64,000 bases of DNA from Chamaesiphon sp. 336R_metabinner_41 (GCA_025359915.1 JANYDE010000042.1:1-64000), one strand, 5' to 3'. Numbered from the stretch's first letter, positions 8,212-18,155 are shown. A program made the numbers and translations. Notes: a model not told the origin generated them from the sequence alone.

Positions 8212-9666
8212 TTACAATTTACTCCGCCAGCTAGCCATCGATGCTTGGACGGTAGCATAGTTGGTAGCATCAGTCGGTACCATTTTGGCGGTATCGATCG
8301 CTAGTTTCCATTGTTTCCGCACTGCAAAGCCAGTGGAAATTAGATATATTTCTTGAGACCACTGCTCGATCGATTGTTGGACTTCAGCAGCGGCGGCTGG
8401 TGTGGTTGTGGGAATCTGGCGTGCTGCTAATATTGCCACATAGCGAGAAGTCGCATCATTTGGCTTGACTTTTGACTTAGCTTGTGCTAAAGAAACATCC
8501 TGATTGGCAGTGGTGGTGGTGACTGCTGAGGTGGTGACGGTTGCGGTTGCGGCTAGAGGAGTAGTGACATTATTGACAGCAGGTCTCACCGTCGGCTGTT
8601 CTTGGAGATCGGGAGCGGGCAGATTGAAAGCGTAAATCATGCCGCCAGCAGCAACCATCAACCCTAGGATAAAGCTCACACTTGCCCAATGGGGGATGCG
8701 ATGGCGATCTGGTTCGGGTTGCGATTTTTTGACGATCGCACTAGTCCCGATCGGTTCGATCCCGATTGTTGGCACAGGTGGTGTATATGGTGCGTAGTTA
8801 TCCGCGCGCATTCCTGTTGATGGAGTCGGCGGCATATAGGCAGCATAGACCTCCGGCTGACCTAATTTTGATGGAGTCGGCGGGTTGTAAATTGCCTCCG
8901 GTGCCATTGTCGAGATGGTGGTTTGGGTCGTCGCCGAAAAAACTGGACGATGAACAGATGCCGTTGTCGGGAAGATCGCCACAGGTGTTTGCAATGGCTT
9001 CCAGTGGTGTTCGCTCAGTTCGGCGAGGCGACTAGTTAGGTAAGTATCGATCGTACCTAGATTGAGATCGGGATGATAATTTAGAGCTTCCAACAATGCT
9101 GTCGTAAACAATCCATGTCCCAGTCCAGCATCTTCATGGGAAAATTCATGACTTTGACAGGACAGAAAGGTCGGAATTTGATAATCTTGGGCGAGTTTGG
9201 CGGTAACTTCGCCGATGCCACTACTCAGGGGCGAATGCTGGGAGCGATTGGCATCGAGAAAAACTAACGCATTGACACCAATATCTTGAAATTGCCGATA
9301 AAGTTGCCGGAGCGAGATACAAGTATTCGCCAAATCTTCGACGTTCCCATCGATCGGAATTAGATAATCTTCACCGTCAACACTGATTCCACAGCCGCTA
9401 AAAAAGAACCATAGCAAATCGCCATGATGTAGCGTCTCCCACGACCACTGTTTCAGCCAACGGCTAATATTTTCGCGATCGGGATAAGTCGATCGATCGC
9501 CAGTATTGGGGGATGTATCTGTCAGCAGCAAACACTGTGAGGGACTCCAACCAGCCGCATCAACGAAAAAATTCTTGATTGCCACAGCGTCTGCCAGTCC
9601 GTAGCCGATCGGCGGTAAGAACTGGTATTGATTAATTCCGATCGAAATACACGTCTGATTTGCCAT
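8212..9666 (-). CDS. Caspase-fold (peptidase C14) protein, predicted catalytically dead
   Basis: A 484-residue protein whose first 220 residues have the p20 caspase/orthocaspase fold: GINQYQFL at the start, DLLWFFFSG before the first catalytic position, VFLDANRS at the second. In active enzymes these read SGHG and DACRS. Here the His is Cys92 and the Cys is Asn140, so the dyad is absent. A proline-rich linker (about 245-315) leads to one membrane helix (about 328-347, FILGLMVAAGGMIYAF), then a Thr/Ala-rich stretch and a short helical end. It is probably a membrane-anchored pseudoprotease acting by binding; cyanobacteria are known to carry such non-HC homologues. It has its own terminator downstream. 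Confidence 0.88.
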   Translation of the reverse strand: MANQTCISIGINQYQFLPPIGYGLADAVAIKNFFVDAAGWSPSQCLLLTDTSPNTGDRSTYPDRENISRWLKQWSWETLHHGDLLWFFFSGCGISVDGEDYLIPIDGNVEDLANTCISLRQLYRQFQDIGVNALVFLDANRSQHSPLSSGIGEVTAKLAQDYQIPTFLSCQSHEFSHEDAGLGHGLFTTALLEALNYHPDLNLGTIDTYLTSRLAELSEHHWKPLQTPVAIFPTTASVHRPVFSATTQTTISTMAPEAIYNPPTPSKLGQPEVYAAYMPPTPSTGMRADNYAPYTPPVPTIGIEPIGTSAIVKKSQPEPDRHRIPHWASVSFILGLMVAAGGMIYAFNLPAPDLQEQPTVRPAVNNVTTPLAATATVTTSAVTTTTANQDVSLAQAKSKVKPNDATSRYVAILAARQIPTTTPAAAAEVQQSIEQWSQEIYLISTGFAVRKQWKLAIDTAKMVPTDATNYATVQASMASWRSKL

Positions 9667-9842
9667 TTAAAATTTAATAATTAATAAACCAAACTGCCGT
9701 GCACCCAAATCGAATATTTGATGTTGTTAAACGCTGAATTAGCTAAACTCTCCACTTGGTTCGGACCGTAGCAGCTAGCTAAAATCGATTTGGATAGTTT
9801 TCAGGCGATCGGCAATGATGCTCTAGATGAGAGGCTACTACT

Positions 9843-9892
9843 GTTGGCATTAGCCTGCCGTATGCAACGATAGACGCTCCGCTACCGCCAAC
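9843..9892. repeat. Dispersed repeat family C, divergent copy
   Basis: A 50-bp unit bounded by GTTGGC and GCCAAC, related in inverse orientation to the near-identical copies at 40305-40363 and 56159-56217. It lies in the gap upstream of the caspase-fold gene and downstream of cheW. Its centre is diverged from the other two copies. Confidence 0.65.
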
Positions 9893-9939
9893 GAGATCGA
9901 GTTAAATCTATTTTACCATTCTAGCAACAGACAAATCTT

Positions 9940-10614
9940 CTAGCTACCGACGATCGACGTAGCATCTAACAAAAAGATCGATGCTTGATTCGCTCCTGGT
10001 GCATTTATGTCAGTAGTAGTCTCTACGGATTGAAGTTTTTCCGCGACAAACGACGCGCCTTCAATCCGAAACGCTCGTCTGCGCAACAATGCGTTCACAG
10101 GTACAACATTTGACATCCCACTGACACAGTGAATATGTTTGTAGCTATCTAATAGGGGTTGAAACGCCGAGAGTGGCATTGATTGGATGCTGGGGGCTGA
10201 ATCAATCTCCAATCCGACTAGTTGGCTCTCTGCTGCTACTGTGGACATTGCCAGCCGCACTGGATCGACAGCCTTTGATTGAAGAACCAATAGATATCTG
10301 ACGAGATGGACATTGGGGTGGGTTGCTACAGCCGGAATATTTTCTGGTTGGCTAGGTAGCCACACCTGAGGTTCTTTACCAAAAATTCGATGCCCCACGT
10401 CGATGACAACCAATTCTCGATCTTGATAAGTGGTTACACTCAGCCCTGTTCCCTTCGGATCGCCATAAAGCTTGTCGAGTGTGGTTACTTTCTGAACTCG
10501 ATCGAGTGGCAGAGCGAAATTTTCCTCGCCCAGTTTGAATGTAATTAAGCGTTGGGTTGCTTCAGTTTGCTGTGCCGCCAACCGCCGAGATCTCAACGGA
10601 GAATAAATAGCCAT
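9940..10614 (-). CDS. CheW-domain protein
   Basis: A 224-residue protein with a CheW-like fold: QRLITFKLGEENFALPLDRVQKV at its start and TYQDRELVVIDVGHRIFG in the middle are the typical beta-barrel signatures. CheW proteins couple chemoreceptors to CheA. A second half with less clear similarity follows (to about residue 200). It stands alone rather than in a che operon, so it may serve the CheA/MCP pair at 58-64 kb or another taxis or type IV pilus system. The ATG at 10614 leaves room for a promoter of about 100 bp before the tRNA. Confidence 0.8.
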   Translation of the reverse strand: MAIYSPLRSRRLAAQQTEATQRLITFKLGEENFALPLDRVQKVTTLDKLYGDPKGTGLSVTTYQDRELVVIDVGHRIFGKEPQVWLPSQPENIPAVATHPNVHLVRYLLVLQSKAVDPVRLAMSTVAAESQLVGLEIDSAPSIQSMPLSAFQPLLDSYKHIHCVSGMSNVVPVNALLRRRAFRIEGASFVAEKLQSVETTTDINAPGANQASIFLLDATSIVGS

Positions 10615-10718
10615 AATGCCTATCGATCGATACTAACTACTATCTATAGTTCCACCATTCAGAGCAGAAGTTACTACAGTATCGATCGACAATTCTCTAA
10701 ATTGACAATTTAAGAGGA

Positions 10719-10789
10719 AGCGAGCGGTGGGAATCGAACCCACAACAACAGCTTGGAAGGCTGTAGTTTTACCACTAAACTACGCTCGC
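10719..10789 (-). tRNA. tRNA-Gly (UCC)
   Basis: Read on the minus strand it starts GCGAGCG, pairs with CGCTCGC at the 3' end, and has the T-arm sequence GGTTCGATTCC. The anticodon loop CTTCCAA, closed by ACAGC and GCTGT, gives anticodon UCC. Length is 71 nt with a U discriminator. The CCA tail is not encoded. Confidence 0.97.
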
Positions 10790-11062
10790 ATTTTGGGCGG
10801 ATTTAATCCACTCCTTATATATATTAACATATCTTGTCGCAATGACCAACATCTTTTGACAGAAAACTTTGAGATATTGCCAGATCGTTTGTCAGTTAGG
10901 GGGTATAGCCGCTAAACACAACCGCGAAACCACTAAAACACTTCCAGTAATTTTCGGGCATCTAGACGATCGATGAAAGATCCAGATGATAATTTGGGAA
11001 AACTAAGCATAAGTAGTGAAATCGCTACAGATAGACAATCATTGGTTTAGTTTATACTCAGT

Positions 11063-11788
11063 ATGCCTACAATTGCCTCGATCGAGAATCGTCAACTGAC
11101 TGCCGAACGTATCTGCCAGCATGTCAGTACATCATCATTGTTGCCGCAGTTATTACGTCAAATTACGATCGATCGAATCTTGGCAGAGTGGCAACCAGCT
11201 TTAACACCACAATCGATCGACACGGATTCTATTATAGAGCAAGACGAAGACCGAGATTCTACCGCGTTGGTTGAAAGTGCGGCAGCTAAGATTGTAGATC
11301 GCGATCCAAAATTACAACAGTTCAAACAGGAAAATTGGGGTAACAAAATAGGATCGTATTATCTTACCCGTAAAGCACAACTCGATCGAGTGATTTGTTC
11401 GATTATCCAAGTTACCGATGGCACAATTGCTCAAGAATTATACTTTCGGATTTGTTCAGAACCAAAAATATTTAGTAAGCTTGCGTTTAATTATTCTCAA
11501 GGATCGGAATCTTTTGACGGTGGTAAAGCAGGCCCAATTCAAATTTCCAGACTCAACCCGACAATTGCTACTCAACTGCTTCTCCTCGAACCAGGACAAA
11601 TCTCACCATTATTTACGATCGACAATTTTTATGTATTTGTACGATTGGAACAACTGATTCCAGCTCAATTTGATAATGATTTACGGCAAGTACTTTTGGA
11701 TGAATTATTTGAGCGTTGGATCCAATCAAAAATAGTTGAAGAAATTGGATTAGTCTCAGTTCAAAACATCCAAAACGAACTAAACTAA
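11063..11788 (+). CDS. Peptidylprolyl isomerase, PpiC/parvulin type
   Basis: A 241-residue protein with the arrangement of cyanobacterial SurA/PrsA-like foldases: a helical N-terminal chaperone region (1-120), then a compact parvulin domain. The parvulin segment shows FSKLAFNYSQGSESFDGGKAGPI, the usual core, followed by LEPGQISPLF and a helical tail. It would speed cis-trans isomerisation of proline bonds. No signal peptide is visible, so it is likely cytosolic. In other cyanobacteria such proteins often sit beside peptide exporters, but none is next to it here. Confidence 0.78.
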   Translation: MPTIASIENRQLTAERICQHVSTSSLLPQLLRQITIDRILAEWQPALTPQSIDTDSIIEQDEDRDSTALVESAAAKIVDRDPKLQQFKQENWGNKIGSYYLTRKAQLDRVICSIIQVTDGTIAQELYFRICSEPKIFSKLAFNYSQGSESFDGGKAGPIQISRLNPTIATQLLLLEPGQISPLFTIDNFYVFVRLEQLIPAQFDNDLRQVLLDELFERWIQSKIVEEIGLVSVQNIQNELN

Positions 11789-11867
11789 AAACTATCAACA
11801 ACTTTTACTGAGCTGAAACCCCAGAGGGCGGCCATAAAACACCGCCCACTTTACGCAGCTTCAATTA

Positions 11868-12719
11868 TCAATTATCAACTAATATCCTCATTCCTTCTCG
11901 TGCTACTATAGAGCGGGGAAAGGCTAAGATCGATTGAGTTGCGATCGAATCCATAAAGTCATCATTATGACTGGGATCGTGATGATAAATTACTAACTGT
12001 TTTACCTGAGCAGCTTGGGCAATTTTCACTGCTTCTTGCCAAGTAGAATGTCCCCAACCAATCTTGCTAGTTTGGGGATGATGATACTCTTCATCAGTAT
12101 AAGTACAATCATAAATCAAGACATCTGCTCGATCGGCTAATGCCAAAACATTTTGATCGAGTTCGCCACTAAAATGTTCGGTATCAGTAATATAAGCAAC
12201 TGCATAATCTCGCCAGCTCACTCGATATCCCATCGCACCACCAGGATGATTTAATAATCCAGTCGTCACGGTGACATCACCCAACTGAAGATCGGTATTA
12301 TATTCGAGTGTCTGAAACCGTAAATTGGCACCCATCACCTGTAATGGTACTGGAAAATTGGGCTGTTTCATCTGATCGTGGAGCCGTTGTTCGATCGTCA
12401 TCCCATCTGGAATCATCCCACCATAAATATTAAATTCATTCCCTGCCATAAATGCTGGAGAGAAAAACGGAAATCCCTGAATATGATCCCAATGAGAATG
12501 CGAAAAGAACAGATGTCCAGTCACCGGAAGATGGCTTAATAGTGATTGTCCTAATACATGAATACCCGTTCCAGCATCAAATATCAGCCGACAACCACCC
12601 ACCAGCATTTCCACGCAAGGCGTATTTCCACCATAACGCACAGTAGCTGTGCCTGGACAAGCAATACTTCCCCGCACGCCCCAGAAATGAATTATAAATT
12701 GTTCTTCCAGTTTGGACAT
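11868..12719 (-). CDS. MBL-fold metallo-hydrolase
   Basis: A metallo-beta-lactamase fold protein of about 283 residues. The zinc ligand motif HSHWDH is at 74-79, HFWGVRGSIACPG opens the fold, and later ligands include NHPGG and TDTEH. The family includes RNase Z-like and cyclic phosphodiesterase-like enzymes; the HFWGVRGS start is typical of a bacterial group often annotated simply as MBL-fold hydrolases. I place the start at ATG 12719 (MSKLEEQF) because the 45 residues upstream in frame look unlike the family and have no clear ribosome site. Substrate unknown. Confidence 0.85.
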   Translation of the reverse strand: MSKLEEQFIIHFWGVRGSIACPGTATVRYGGNTPCVEMLVGGCRLIFDAGTGIHVLGQSLLSHLPVTGHLFFSHSHWDHIQGFPFFSPAFMAGNEFNIYGGMIPDGMTIEQRLHDQMKQPNFPVPLQVMGANLRFQTLEYNTDLQLGDVTVTTGLLNHPGGAMGYRVSWRDYAVAYITDTEHFSGELDQNVLALADRADVLIYDCTYTDEEYHHPQTSKIGWGHSTWQEAVKIAQAAQVKQLVIYHHDPSHNDDFMDSIATQSILAFPRSIVAREGMRILVDN

Positions 12720-12961
12720 GGATGGAATTAGTTGATAGCTAGTGAATAGATAGATGCTGGGTTGGCAATGTTTACCAACTAGGATTATTAGTTGGAGATA
12801 TTCTGAATATTTATAATTTCTTACTGATAAAGTTAATGAAGTGGAGACACACAAATATTGTCTAGTTAGCTACGTCGAAATAACATTCAATATTTCGGTA
12901 CGAAACTTGCGGGCGATTACTTTAGTTAGTATGCCCAAAAAATAGGTGATTGAGACAGAAA

Positions 12962-14296
12962 TCAGAGTGTATAGGTAAAATCTGCTACTAATAAGCCCGG
13001 AACCCAACTGCCGCCTAGTTGACGACTGCCATAAGTATCGACATCTGGAATAAATTCTAAGGTATTTGTCAACGCAATCAGATTTTCGCCCCAGCAACGG
13101 TACAGACTTTCATCAAAGCGTAAATTAGCAATCGGCGCAACGATCTCGCCCCCTTCAACCCAGAAACAGGCATAGCGAGTCATTCCGGTAATTCTCCCCG
13201 TCGGTCGATCGCTCCAATTGAGATAATGGAGATTGGATAAGTATAATCCGGTATCTAACTCCGCTAAAATTCGATCGGGTGTAAGTGTGCCTGGGCTAAT
13301 TTCGGCAGAGCGGAGCGATTCACTCCGGTTAGCTCCATTGCCTAGTTTGTGATATTCTTTCGCCGTGCGCGCATTCACCAGCGTATTGGCTAACCGACCA
13401 CGATCGATTAAAGTCAGAGAAGCTGGCGCGATTTCGCCTAATTCATTAAATCTCGGTACCAACCCCCGCTGAAAATTTTCGGAGATCGTCAGTTGCTCGG
13501 ACAAAGATTGTTCGCCAAGCTGTAATGCCCCAAAACAGCTCCTGCCCTGCTGCAAAGCTGACTCGCTAATCCCTCCCCAGGATAACATGCCTAACAGGTC
13601 GGCAGTAGCCGCTGGAGCTAAGTAGGTGCGATATTTACCCCGCTCGATCGTCTTCAAAGATTGTTCTAGCCGCGCTAGTTGGGTTTTGGACTCGGCAATC
13701 TTGGCTTGATAAGCCAGATTATCCCAATGACTCCCCGCTAAGGTACCTTTGACGGCTTGTTCTGTGCGGGTAAATAAGGAATAGTCCAGTGTATAAGACT
13801 CCGTGGCAAACCAGTGTTTTTGACCACTACTATCAGCATAGCCCCGCATCACCATTCCGGCGGCGTACAATCCAGTAAAATCTAAACCATCCACCACAGG
13901 CAATAGACAACCTACCACGTCGGCATCCGGTAACAAATTACCTCGATGTACTTCGCGACTGGTAGCTGTACCTGTAGGTACCACCAAATAAGGATCGATA
14001 GGTAAGTGTCGCAGTTCGAGCCGCAGCGATGCTAATGCCGCTTGTGCCTGGGGAAGATCGATTTCTACTTCGCCCGTAAAGGGAAATTTGATCGAACTAA
14101 TCCGCTGTTGGGAAATTAGTTTCAATTGCAGTGTACCATCCTGGACGATACCTGTCTGGCGAACTTTAGCATGATTGAACCGTGTAAACTGACTGACTTC
14201 CCCCTGCAATCGCAAGGTAAATTGTTCGTCAGCATGGAAATTTGCGCTTAAACCAGCCAACACTCGATCGAAACTAGCTTCTAATCTATCTATCAC
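12962..14296 (-). CDS. TldD/PmbA-family protein (peptidase-like)
   Basis: Homologue of TldD/PmbA, which form a heterodimeric zinc peptidase. The signs are FTRFNHAKVRQTG near the start, FTGLYAAGMVMRGYADSSGQKHWF in the middle, and GMTRYACFWVEGGEIVAPIANLRF near the end. The clear HExxxH zinc site of TldD is not visible, which fits a PmbA-like partner. I use GTG 14296 (VIDRLEASF) as start. The frame stays open to 14371, but those extra residues are encoded by a GGGGAAA tandem array and read PLSPFPFPLSPFP, which is unlikely to be real protein. The start is therefore uncertain by about 25 codons. Confidence 0.8.
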   Translation of the reverse strand: MIDRLEASFDRVLAGLSANFHADEQFTLRLQGEVSQFTRFNHAKVRQTGIVQDGTLQLKLISQQRISSIKFPFTGEVEIDLPQAQAALASLRLELRHLPIDPYLVVPTGTATSREVHRGNLLPDADVVGCLLPVVDGLDFTGLYAAGMVMRGYADSSGQKHWFATESYTLDYSLFTRTEQAVKGTLAGSHWDNLAYQAKIAESKTQLARLEQSLKTIERGKYRTYLAPAATADLLGMLSWGGISESALQQGRSCFGALQLGEQSLSEQLTISENFQRGLVPRFNELGEIAPASLTLIDRGRLANTLVNARTAKEYHKLGNGANRSESLRSAEISPGTLTPDRILAELDTGLYLSNLHYLNWSDRPTGRITGMTRYACFWVEGGEIVAPIANLRFDESLYRCWGENLIALTNTLEFIPDVDTYGSRQLGGSWVPGLLVADFTYTL

Positions 14297-14308
14297 GGAG
14301 GGGAGATG

Positions 14309-14343
14309 GGGGAAAGGGGAAAGGGGAAAGGGGAAAGGGGAAA
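14309..14343. repeat. Tandem heptamer GGGGAAA, five units
   Basis: Five perfect head-to-tail copies just upstream of the likely TldD/PmbA start; this is a short tandemly repeated repetitive (STRR) array. Confidence 0.9.
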
Positions 14344-14374
14344 GTGGGAGATTGAATCCCCGCCACAGCAACTA

Positions 14375-14402
14375 ACTTATTACTTATTACTTATTACTTA
14401 TT
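14375..14402. repeat. Tandem heptamer ACTTATT, four units
   Basis: Four perfect units, ending nine bases from the stop of the DUF697 GTPase gene. Confidence 0.9.
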
Positions 14403-14410
14403 CAAAGCAC

Positions 14411-15799
14411 CTAGACAATTGGGAGATTTTCAGATGTAGGCTTGGGCAATAATTCATCCCGCAATCGTGAGATGATGGTAGCATCATCGACTCGATCGAG
14501 AATTTCTTGAATTACGGTGTTTGCACCCAGTTGTCCCCAGGTACAACCTTCTTCGAGATAAGTTTGAGCAGCTTTGCCCACCATATAGGCACCATAACCG
14601 GCAATTGCGCCTTGAATCGCACCCGCACCCAGATAGCCAGGAATCGCGGTGATATTGAGACTAGAACCGATGATCAGTGCAGCCGTTTTGCCGACTCCAA
14701 ATATAACCCCAGTTGCCAATTCACCTAGCAACAAACTAGCACTACTAAACACGATCCCATTTAGTAACTTAGTCAGCTCATAGTTGGTCATAGGTAGATT
14801 ATAGAGCTTGGCAAGCGATCGAATCAATAATAGATCCACGAACACCCCACCCAATACATCGAAAACGGCAACTGGATTTGCAGCTACCGCGAATGCTTTG
14901 TACTGGGCAAATTTCCATACCAAAGCATTTGCATCGGCTTGCATACTTTCGAGCGTGCTTTTTGCCAGATTCTCTTCCGCCGAACGCGCCTGCACTAAAG
15001 CATTGATTGCGAGTAAAGATCGACCCTCGCGGGCTAATAGTTCCTGAATTTTATCCTGAAGCGGTGCAATTTGGGGCGCGGGTTTTTCCCATTCAGACTT
15101 CTTCGTACCATCGGGATATTCAATCCGTACCTGGATGGGTGTTGGATCTGCGGCGATCATTACCACTTCATCCGCTGATAATAATCGTTGCAATAATTCA
15201 TCGCTGACATTTCCCCCACTCAAATTTTGCAACTGCTGATAAATCGATTGTCGCTCCGCTGCTGGGTAAAGATCGGATTTATTAAAGACAAGTAATAATG
15301 GTTTCTGAGCTTGGCGCAATTCGCACAGTGATTGATATTCCAACTGCGTAATATCACCCGCAATAATAAATAAGATTAGATCCGCTTGCCGAACGACTTC
15401 CGCCGCCATTTTGCCGCGTGCTTCCCCGTCAATTTCATCCAATCCGGGCGTATCGATCAAATCGATTTGCATCATACCATCTGGCGACCAGCGAGTCGAT
15501 CGCGGAAATCGCGTCACCCCGTTCAGCGGGCCAGTTTCCAGAACTTTTTTTCCCATCAAGGCATTCAACACCGCCGATTTACCGCGACTTACCAATCCAA
15601 ACACCGCAATACTATAACTACTCTGCTCCAGCTTGGTCAAAGTGTGCGCTAAGGTGTCTAAATCGCTCTGCAAGCTGGTAGAAACTTCTCCAACCTTCGC
15701 AGCAGCATATCGAGACAAACTCTGCTGTAAACTCGCTCTAGCACGATCTAGATCTACAGAAACCGAGGCGGGAGAATTGGGAATATCAGGATTACTCAT
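14411..15799 (-). CDS. GTPase with C-terminal DUF697 membrane-associated domain
   Basis: From ATG 15799 this is a 462-residue Era/dynamin-like GTPase. The G1 motif GLVSRGKS is at 68-75, G3 DTPGLDE at 116-122, and G4 NKSD at 173-176. A helical region then leads to a hydrophobic, Gly/Ala-rich C-terminal DUF697 domain (about 310-440) likely to touch or enter the membrane. It is a clear paralogue of the GTPase at 45842-47248. It is divergent from arsA, with 155 bp between the two starts. The frame is open further upstream to 16015 and would add a membrane helix, but this would overlap the arsA start, so I chose the shorter form. Role unknown; such GTPases are common in cyanobacteria. Confidence 0.88.
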   Translation of the reverse strand: MSNPDIPNSPASVSVDLDRARASLQQSLSRYAAAKVGEVSTSLQSDLDTLAHTLTKLEQSSYSIAVFGLVSRGKSAVLNALMGKKVLETGPLNGVTRFPRSTRWSPDGMMQIDLIDTPGLDEIDGEARGKMAAEVVRQADLILFIIAGDITQLEYQSLCELRQAQKPLLLVFNKSDLYPAAERQSIYQQLQNLSGGNVSDELLQRLLSADEVVMIAADPTPIQVRIEYPDGTKKSEWEKPAPQIAPLQDKIQELLAREGRSLLAINALVQARSAEENLAKSTLESMQADANALVWKFAQYKAFAVAANPVAVFDVLGGVFVDLLLIRSLAKLYNLPMTNYELTKLLNGIVFSSASLLLGELATGVIFGVGKTAALIIGSSLNITAIPGYLGAGAIQGAIAGYGAYMVGKAAQTYLEEGCTWGQLGANTVIQEILDRVDDATIISRLRDELLPKPTSENLPIV

Positions 15800-15954
15800 G
15801 TTGTTACGGCACGATCGCGAAATTACCCAACAGAGTAACATTCTCCGATCGATGATGAATAGCCCGATCGCCAAAAAAACCGCTAAGATCGAGATTAGCG
15901 ATACTCTCATCGAGAGGCTGCGCCGCAGATCAATTGAACAGAACAAGAGAGAAT

Positions 15955-17130
15955 ATGCGTTTAATTTTGATGACTGGTAAAGGTGGTGTGGGTAAAACAT
16001 CCGTCGCGGCGGCAACTGGGTTGCGTTGCGCCGAACTAGGTTATCGTACCCTCGTGCTGAGTACCGATCCCGCTCACTCTCTTGCTGACAGCTTCGACAT
16101 GGAAATGGGGCACGATCCCCGTGAGGTTCGCCCGAATTTATGGGGCGCGGAATTGGACGCGCTCAAAGAATTAGAAGGTAATTGGGGCGCGGTGAAACGT
16201 TATATCACCCAAGTCTTGCAAGCCAGAGGCATGGAAGGAGTGCAGGCTGAGGAATTGGCGATCTTACCAGGGATGGATGAAATCTTTGGTTTGGTACGGA
16301 TGAAGCGGCATTATGATGAGGGGATCTATGATGTGCTGATTATTGATTCGGCTCCAACGGGAACTGCGCTCAGACTGCTGAGTTTGCCAGAAGTTGGTGG
16401 CTGGTATATGCGGAAGTTTTATAAGCCGTTACAGGCTGTTTCTGTCGCGCTCAGACCATTAGTAGAGCCAATATTTAGACCGATTGCGGGGTTCTCGTTG
16501 CCAAATAAGGAGGTGATGGATGCGCCTTATGAATTTTATGAGCAAATCGAGGCATTGCAAAAAATCTTGATGGACAATACCGTATCGTCAGTAAGATTGG
16601 TGACGAATCCAGAAAAAATGGTGCTGAAGGAATCACTCCGTGCCCATGCTTATCTGAGCTTGTACAATGTGTCTACAGATTTGGTAATTGCCAATCGGAT
16701 CATTCCTGCCGAAGTTACCGATCCATTCTTCAAGAAGTGGAAGGAAAATCAAGAAACCTATCGTCAACAAATTCACGATAATTTCCACCCACTCCCAGTC
16801 AAAGAAGTACCGTTGTATGCGGAGGAATTATGCGGACTAGAAGCACTCGATCGATTGAAAGAAACGCTCTATGGTGATGAAGATCCCAGCAAGGTATACT
16901 ATCAAGAAACCACCCTGCGAGTCGTCCAAGAAGGCAACAGCCTGTACAGTCTAGAATTGTACCTACCTGGAATTGCCAAAGACCAAATTCAACTAAATAA
17001 AACTGGAGATGAACTAAACATCAGGATCGGCAACCACCGCCGAAATATGGTCTTGCCTCAAGCTCTAGCCGCACTCCAACCCACTGGGGCGAAAATGGAC
17101 GAGGATTATCTCAAAATTAAGTTTTCCTGA
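15955..17130 (+). CDS. ArsA/GET3-family ATPase with Hsp20-like tail
   Basis: A 391-residue P-loop ATPase. The deviant Walker A GKGGVGKT is at 8-15, the A-loop [12 protein letters not shown] follows, and [12 protein letters not shown] is the switch/Walker B region. The last 75 residues (from about [19 protein letters not shown]) form the ArsA/HSP20-like domain seen in cyanobacterial and plant homologues. The family includes the arsenite pump ATPase and the GET3 tail-anchored membrane protein targeting factor. No arsenic genes are nearby, so a GET3-like role is more likely. I use the ATG at 15955 because [11 protein letters not shown] is the normal family start; seven more codons upstream are open. 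A 7-bp stem hairpin follows the gene near 17140-17166. Confidence 0.92.
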   Translation: MRLILMTGKGGVGKTSVAAATGLRCAELGYRTLVLSTDPAHSLADSFDMEMGHDPREVRPNLWGAELDALKELEGNWGAVKRYITQVLQARGMEGVQAEELAILPGMDEIFGLVRMKRHYDEGIYDVLIIDSAPTGTALRLLSLPEVGGWYMRKFYKPLQAVSVALRPLVEPIFRPIAGFSLPNKEVMDAPYEFYEQIEALQKILMDNTVSSVRLVTNPEKMVLKESLRAHAYLSLYNVSTDLVIANRIIPAEVTDPFFKKWKENQETYRQQIHDNFHPLPVKEVPLYAEELCGLEALDRLKETLYGDEDPSKVYYQETTLRVVQEGNSLYSLELYLPGIAKDQIQLNKTGDELNIRIGNHRRNMVLPQALAALQPTGAKMDEDYLKIKFS

Positions 17131-17276
17131 TGACTCAAGGCTCTATAATCGATCAATTTTAGAGCCAGACCTCAATATAGATCGAATAAATTGGGTAGTA
17201 TAGTATTAGCGATAGTTTTATTGCCAATATACTATCCCAACCAATTCAATTTAGAATTGCCGTGGAGGTAATCCAA

Positions 17277-18122
17277 ATGTTTCAACTCACCCGCTATCAT
17301 CTGACCGCAATTTCGATCGGGATCTGTATTGTAAGCGCGATCGCGATACATCCAGCTACCGCCAATGAAATAGTCGCGCTCGTCGATAGATCGGCACTCA
17401 AAGCGGGGTCAAGATTGGATATTGGTCTTGAACCAATTATCATGGATGATGTCGCCCAGAAATCATCGAAACCACCGATTGCCAAAGATCCAAGCGTGGT
17501 AACTAATACCGCGCAACCATTAGGCTTGGGTGTCAGCACCCGCATTGGCACTCTCGGTATCGGTGTAGATGTTGCCAAATCAATCACACCTCAAGTTAAC
17601 GGTCGAGTGGGATTTAACTTTGGTAATATTGCTACCAGTCGTACTGATAGCGGGATTAATTATGATGCGCAGTTAAACTTGAGCAGCGTCCAGTTCGTCG
17701 GCGACTACTATCCCTTCCGTAGTAATGGCTTCCGTGTCACTGGTGGCTTAGTCGCTCAAAATAATAAATTTGCTGTCACTAGTAAACCTAGTAGTAATGG
17801 GAGCTATACGATCGACAATACCCCATACAACACTAGCGACGTTGGTACCCTCACTGGTGAATACAAATATAGTAACTCGATCGCCCCTTATTTTGGGATC
17901 GGGATTGGTAAATCTACCAATGAAGGTTTTGGCTTCAATGCCGATCTCGGCGTGATGTTTGCAGGTTCGCCAAAAGTCACGCTCAATGCCAGTAATCCGA
18001 CGTTCAATACCAACTCCACTACCCGCACCGCGCTCGATAATCAAGTTCGCCAAACCGAAAGCGATCTCAAGGGATTTAATCTTTATCCCGTTTTATCGAT
18101 CGGACTGTCCTACGGATTCTAG
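17277..18122 (+). CDS. outer-membrane beta-barrel-like protein
   Basis: A 281-residue exported protein. A Sec signal (basic start, hydrophobic 10-26, cleavage near ATA-NE) is followed by alternating beta-strand sequence with many Gly, Asn and aromatic residues (LGLGVSTRIGTLGIGVDV, GRVGFNFGN, VQFVGDYYPF), ending in YGF. A C-terminal Phe is the usual outer membrane barrel assembly signal. The number of strands suggests a small barrel of 8 to 10. The start is supported by GGAGG at 17264-17268, eight bases before ATG 17277. Substrate or role unknown. Confidence 0.8.
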   Translation: MFQLTRYHLTAISIGICIVSAIAIHPATANEIVALVDRSALKAGSRLDIGLEPIIMDDVAQKSSKPPIAKDPSVVTNTAQPLGLGVSTRIGTLGIGVDVAKSITPQVNGRVGFNFGNIATSRTDSGINYDAQLNLSSVQFVGDYYPFRSNGFRVTGGLVAQNNKFAVTSKPSSNGSYTIDNTPYNTSDVGTLTGEYKYSNSIAPYFGIGIGKSTNEGFGFNADLGVMFAGSPKVTLNASNPTFNTNSTTRTALDNQVRQTESDLKGFNLYPVLSIGLSYGF

Positions 18123-18126
18123 CACC

Positions 18127-18155
18127 CTCTCGCCAACCGCACTCGGCGGCGAGAG
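18127..18155 (+). terminator. Hairpin after the barrel protein gene
   Basis: CTCTCGCC at 18127-18134 pairs with GGCGAGAG at 18148-18155, starting four bases past the stop. No T-tract follows, so its strength as an intrinsic terminator is uncertain. Confidence 0.4.

Noticed and set aside
10727-10915. 62-codon frame over the tRNA-Gly
   Set aside because: It reads through the tRNA on the opposite strand; the MGIEPTT-type start is a known artefact of tRNA genes.
15800-16015. N-terminal extension of the first DUF697 GTPase with a membrane helix
   Set aside because: It would overlap the divergent arsA start, and homologous paralogue 2 has no such extension.
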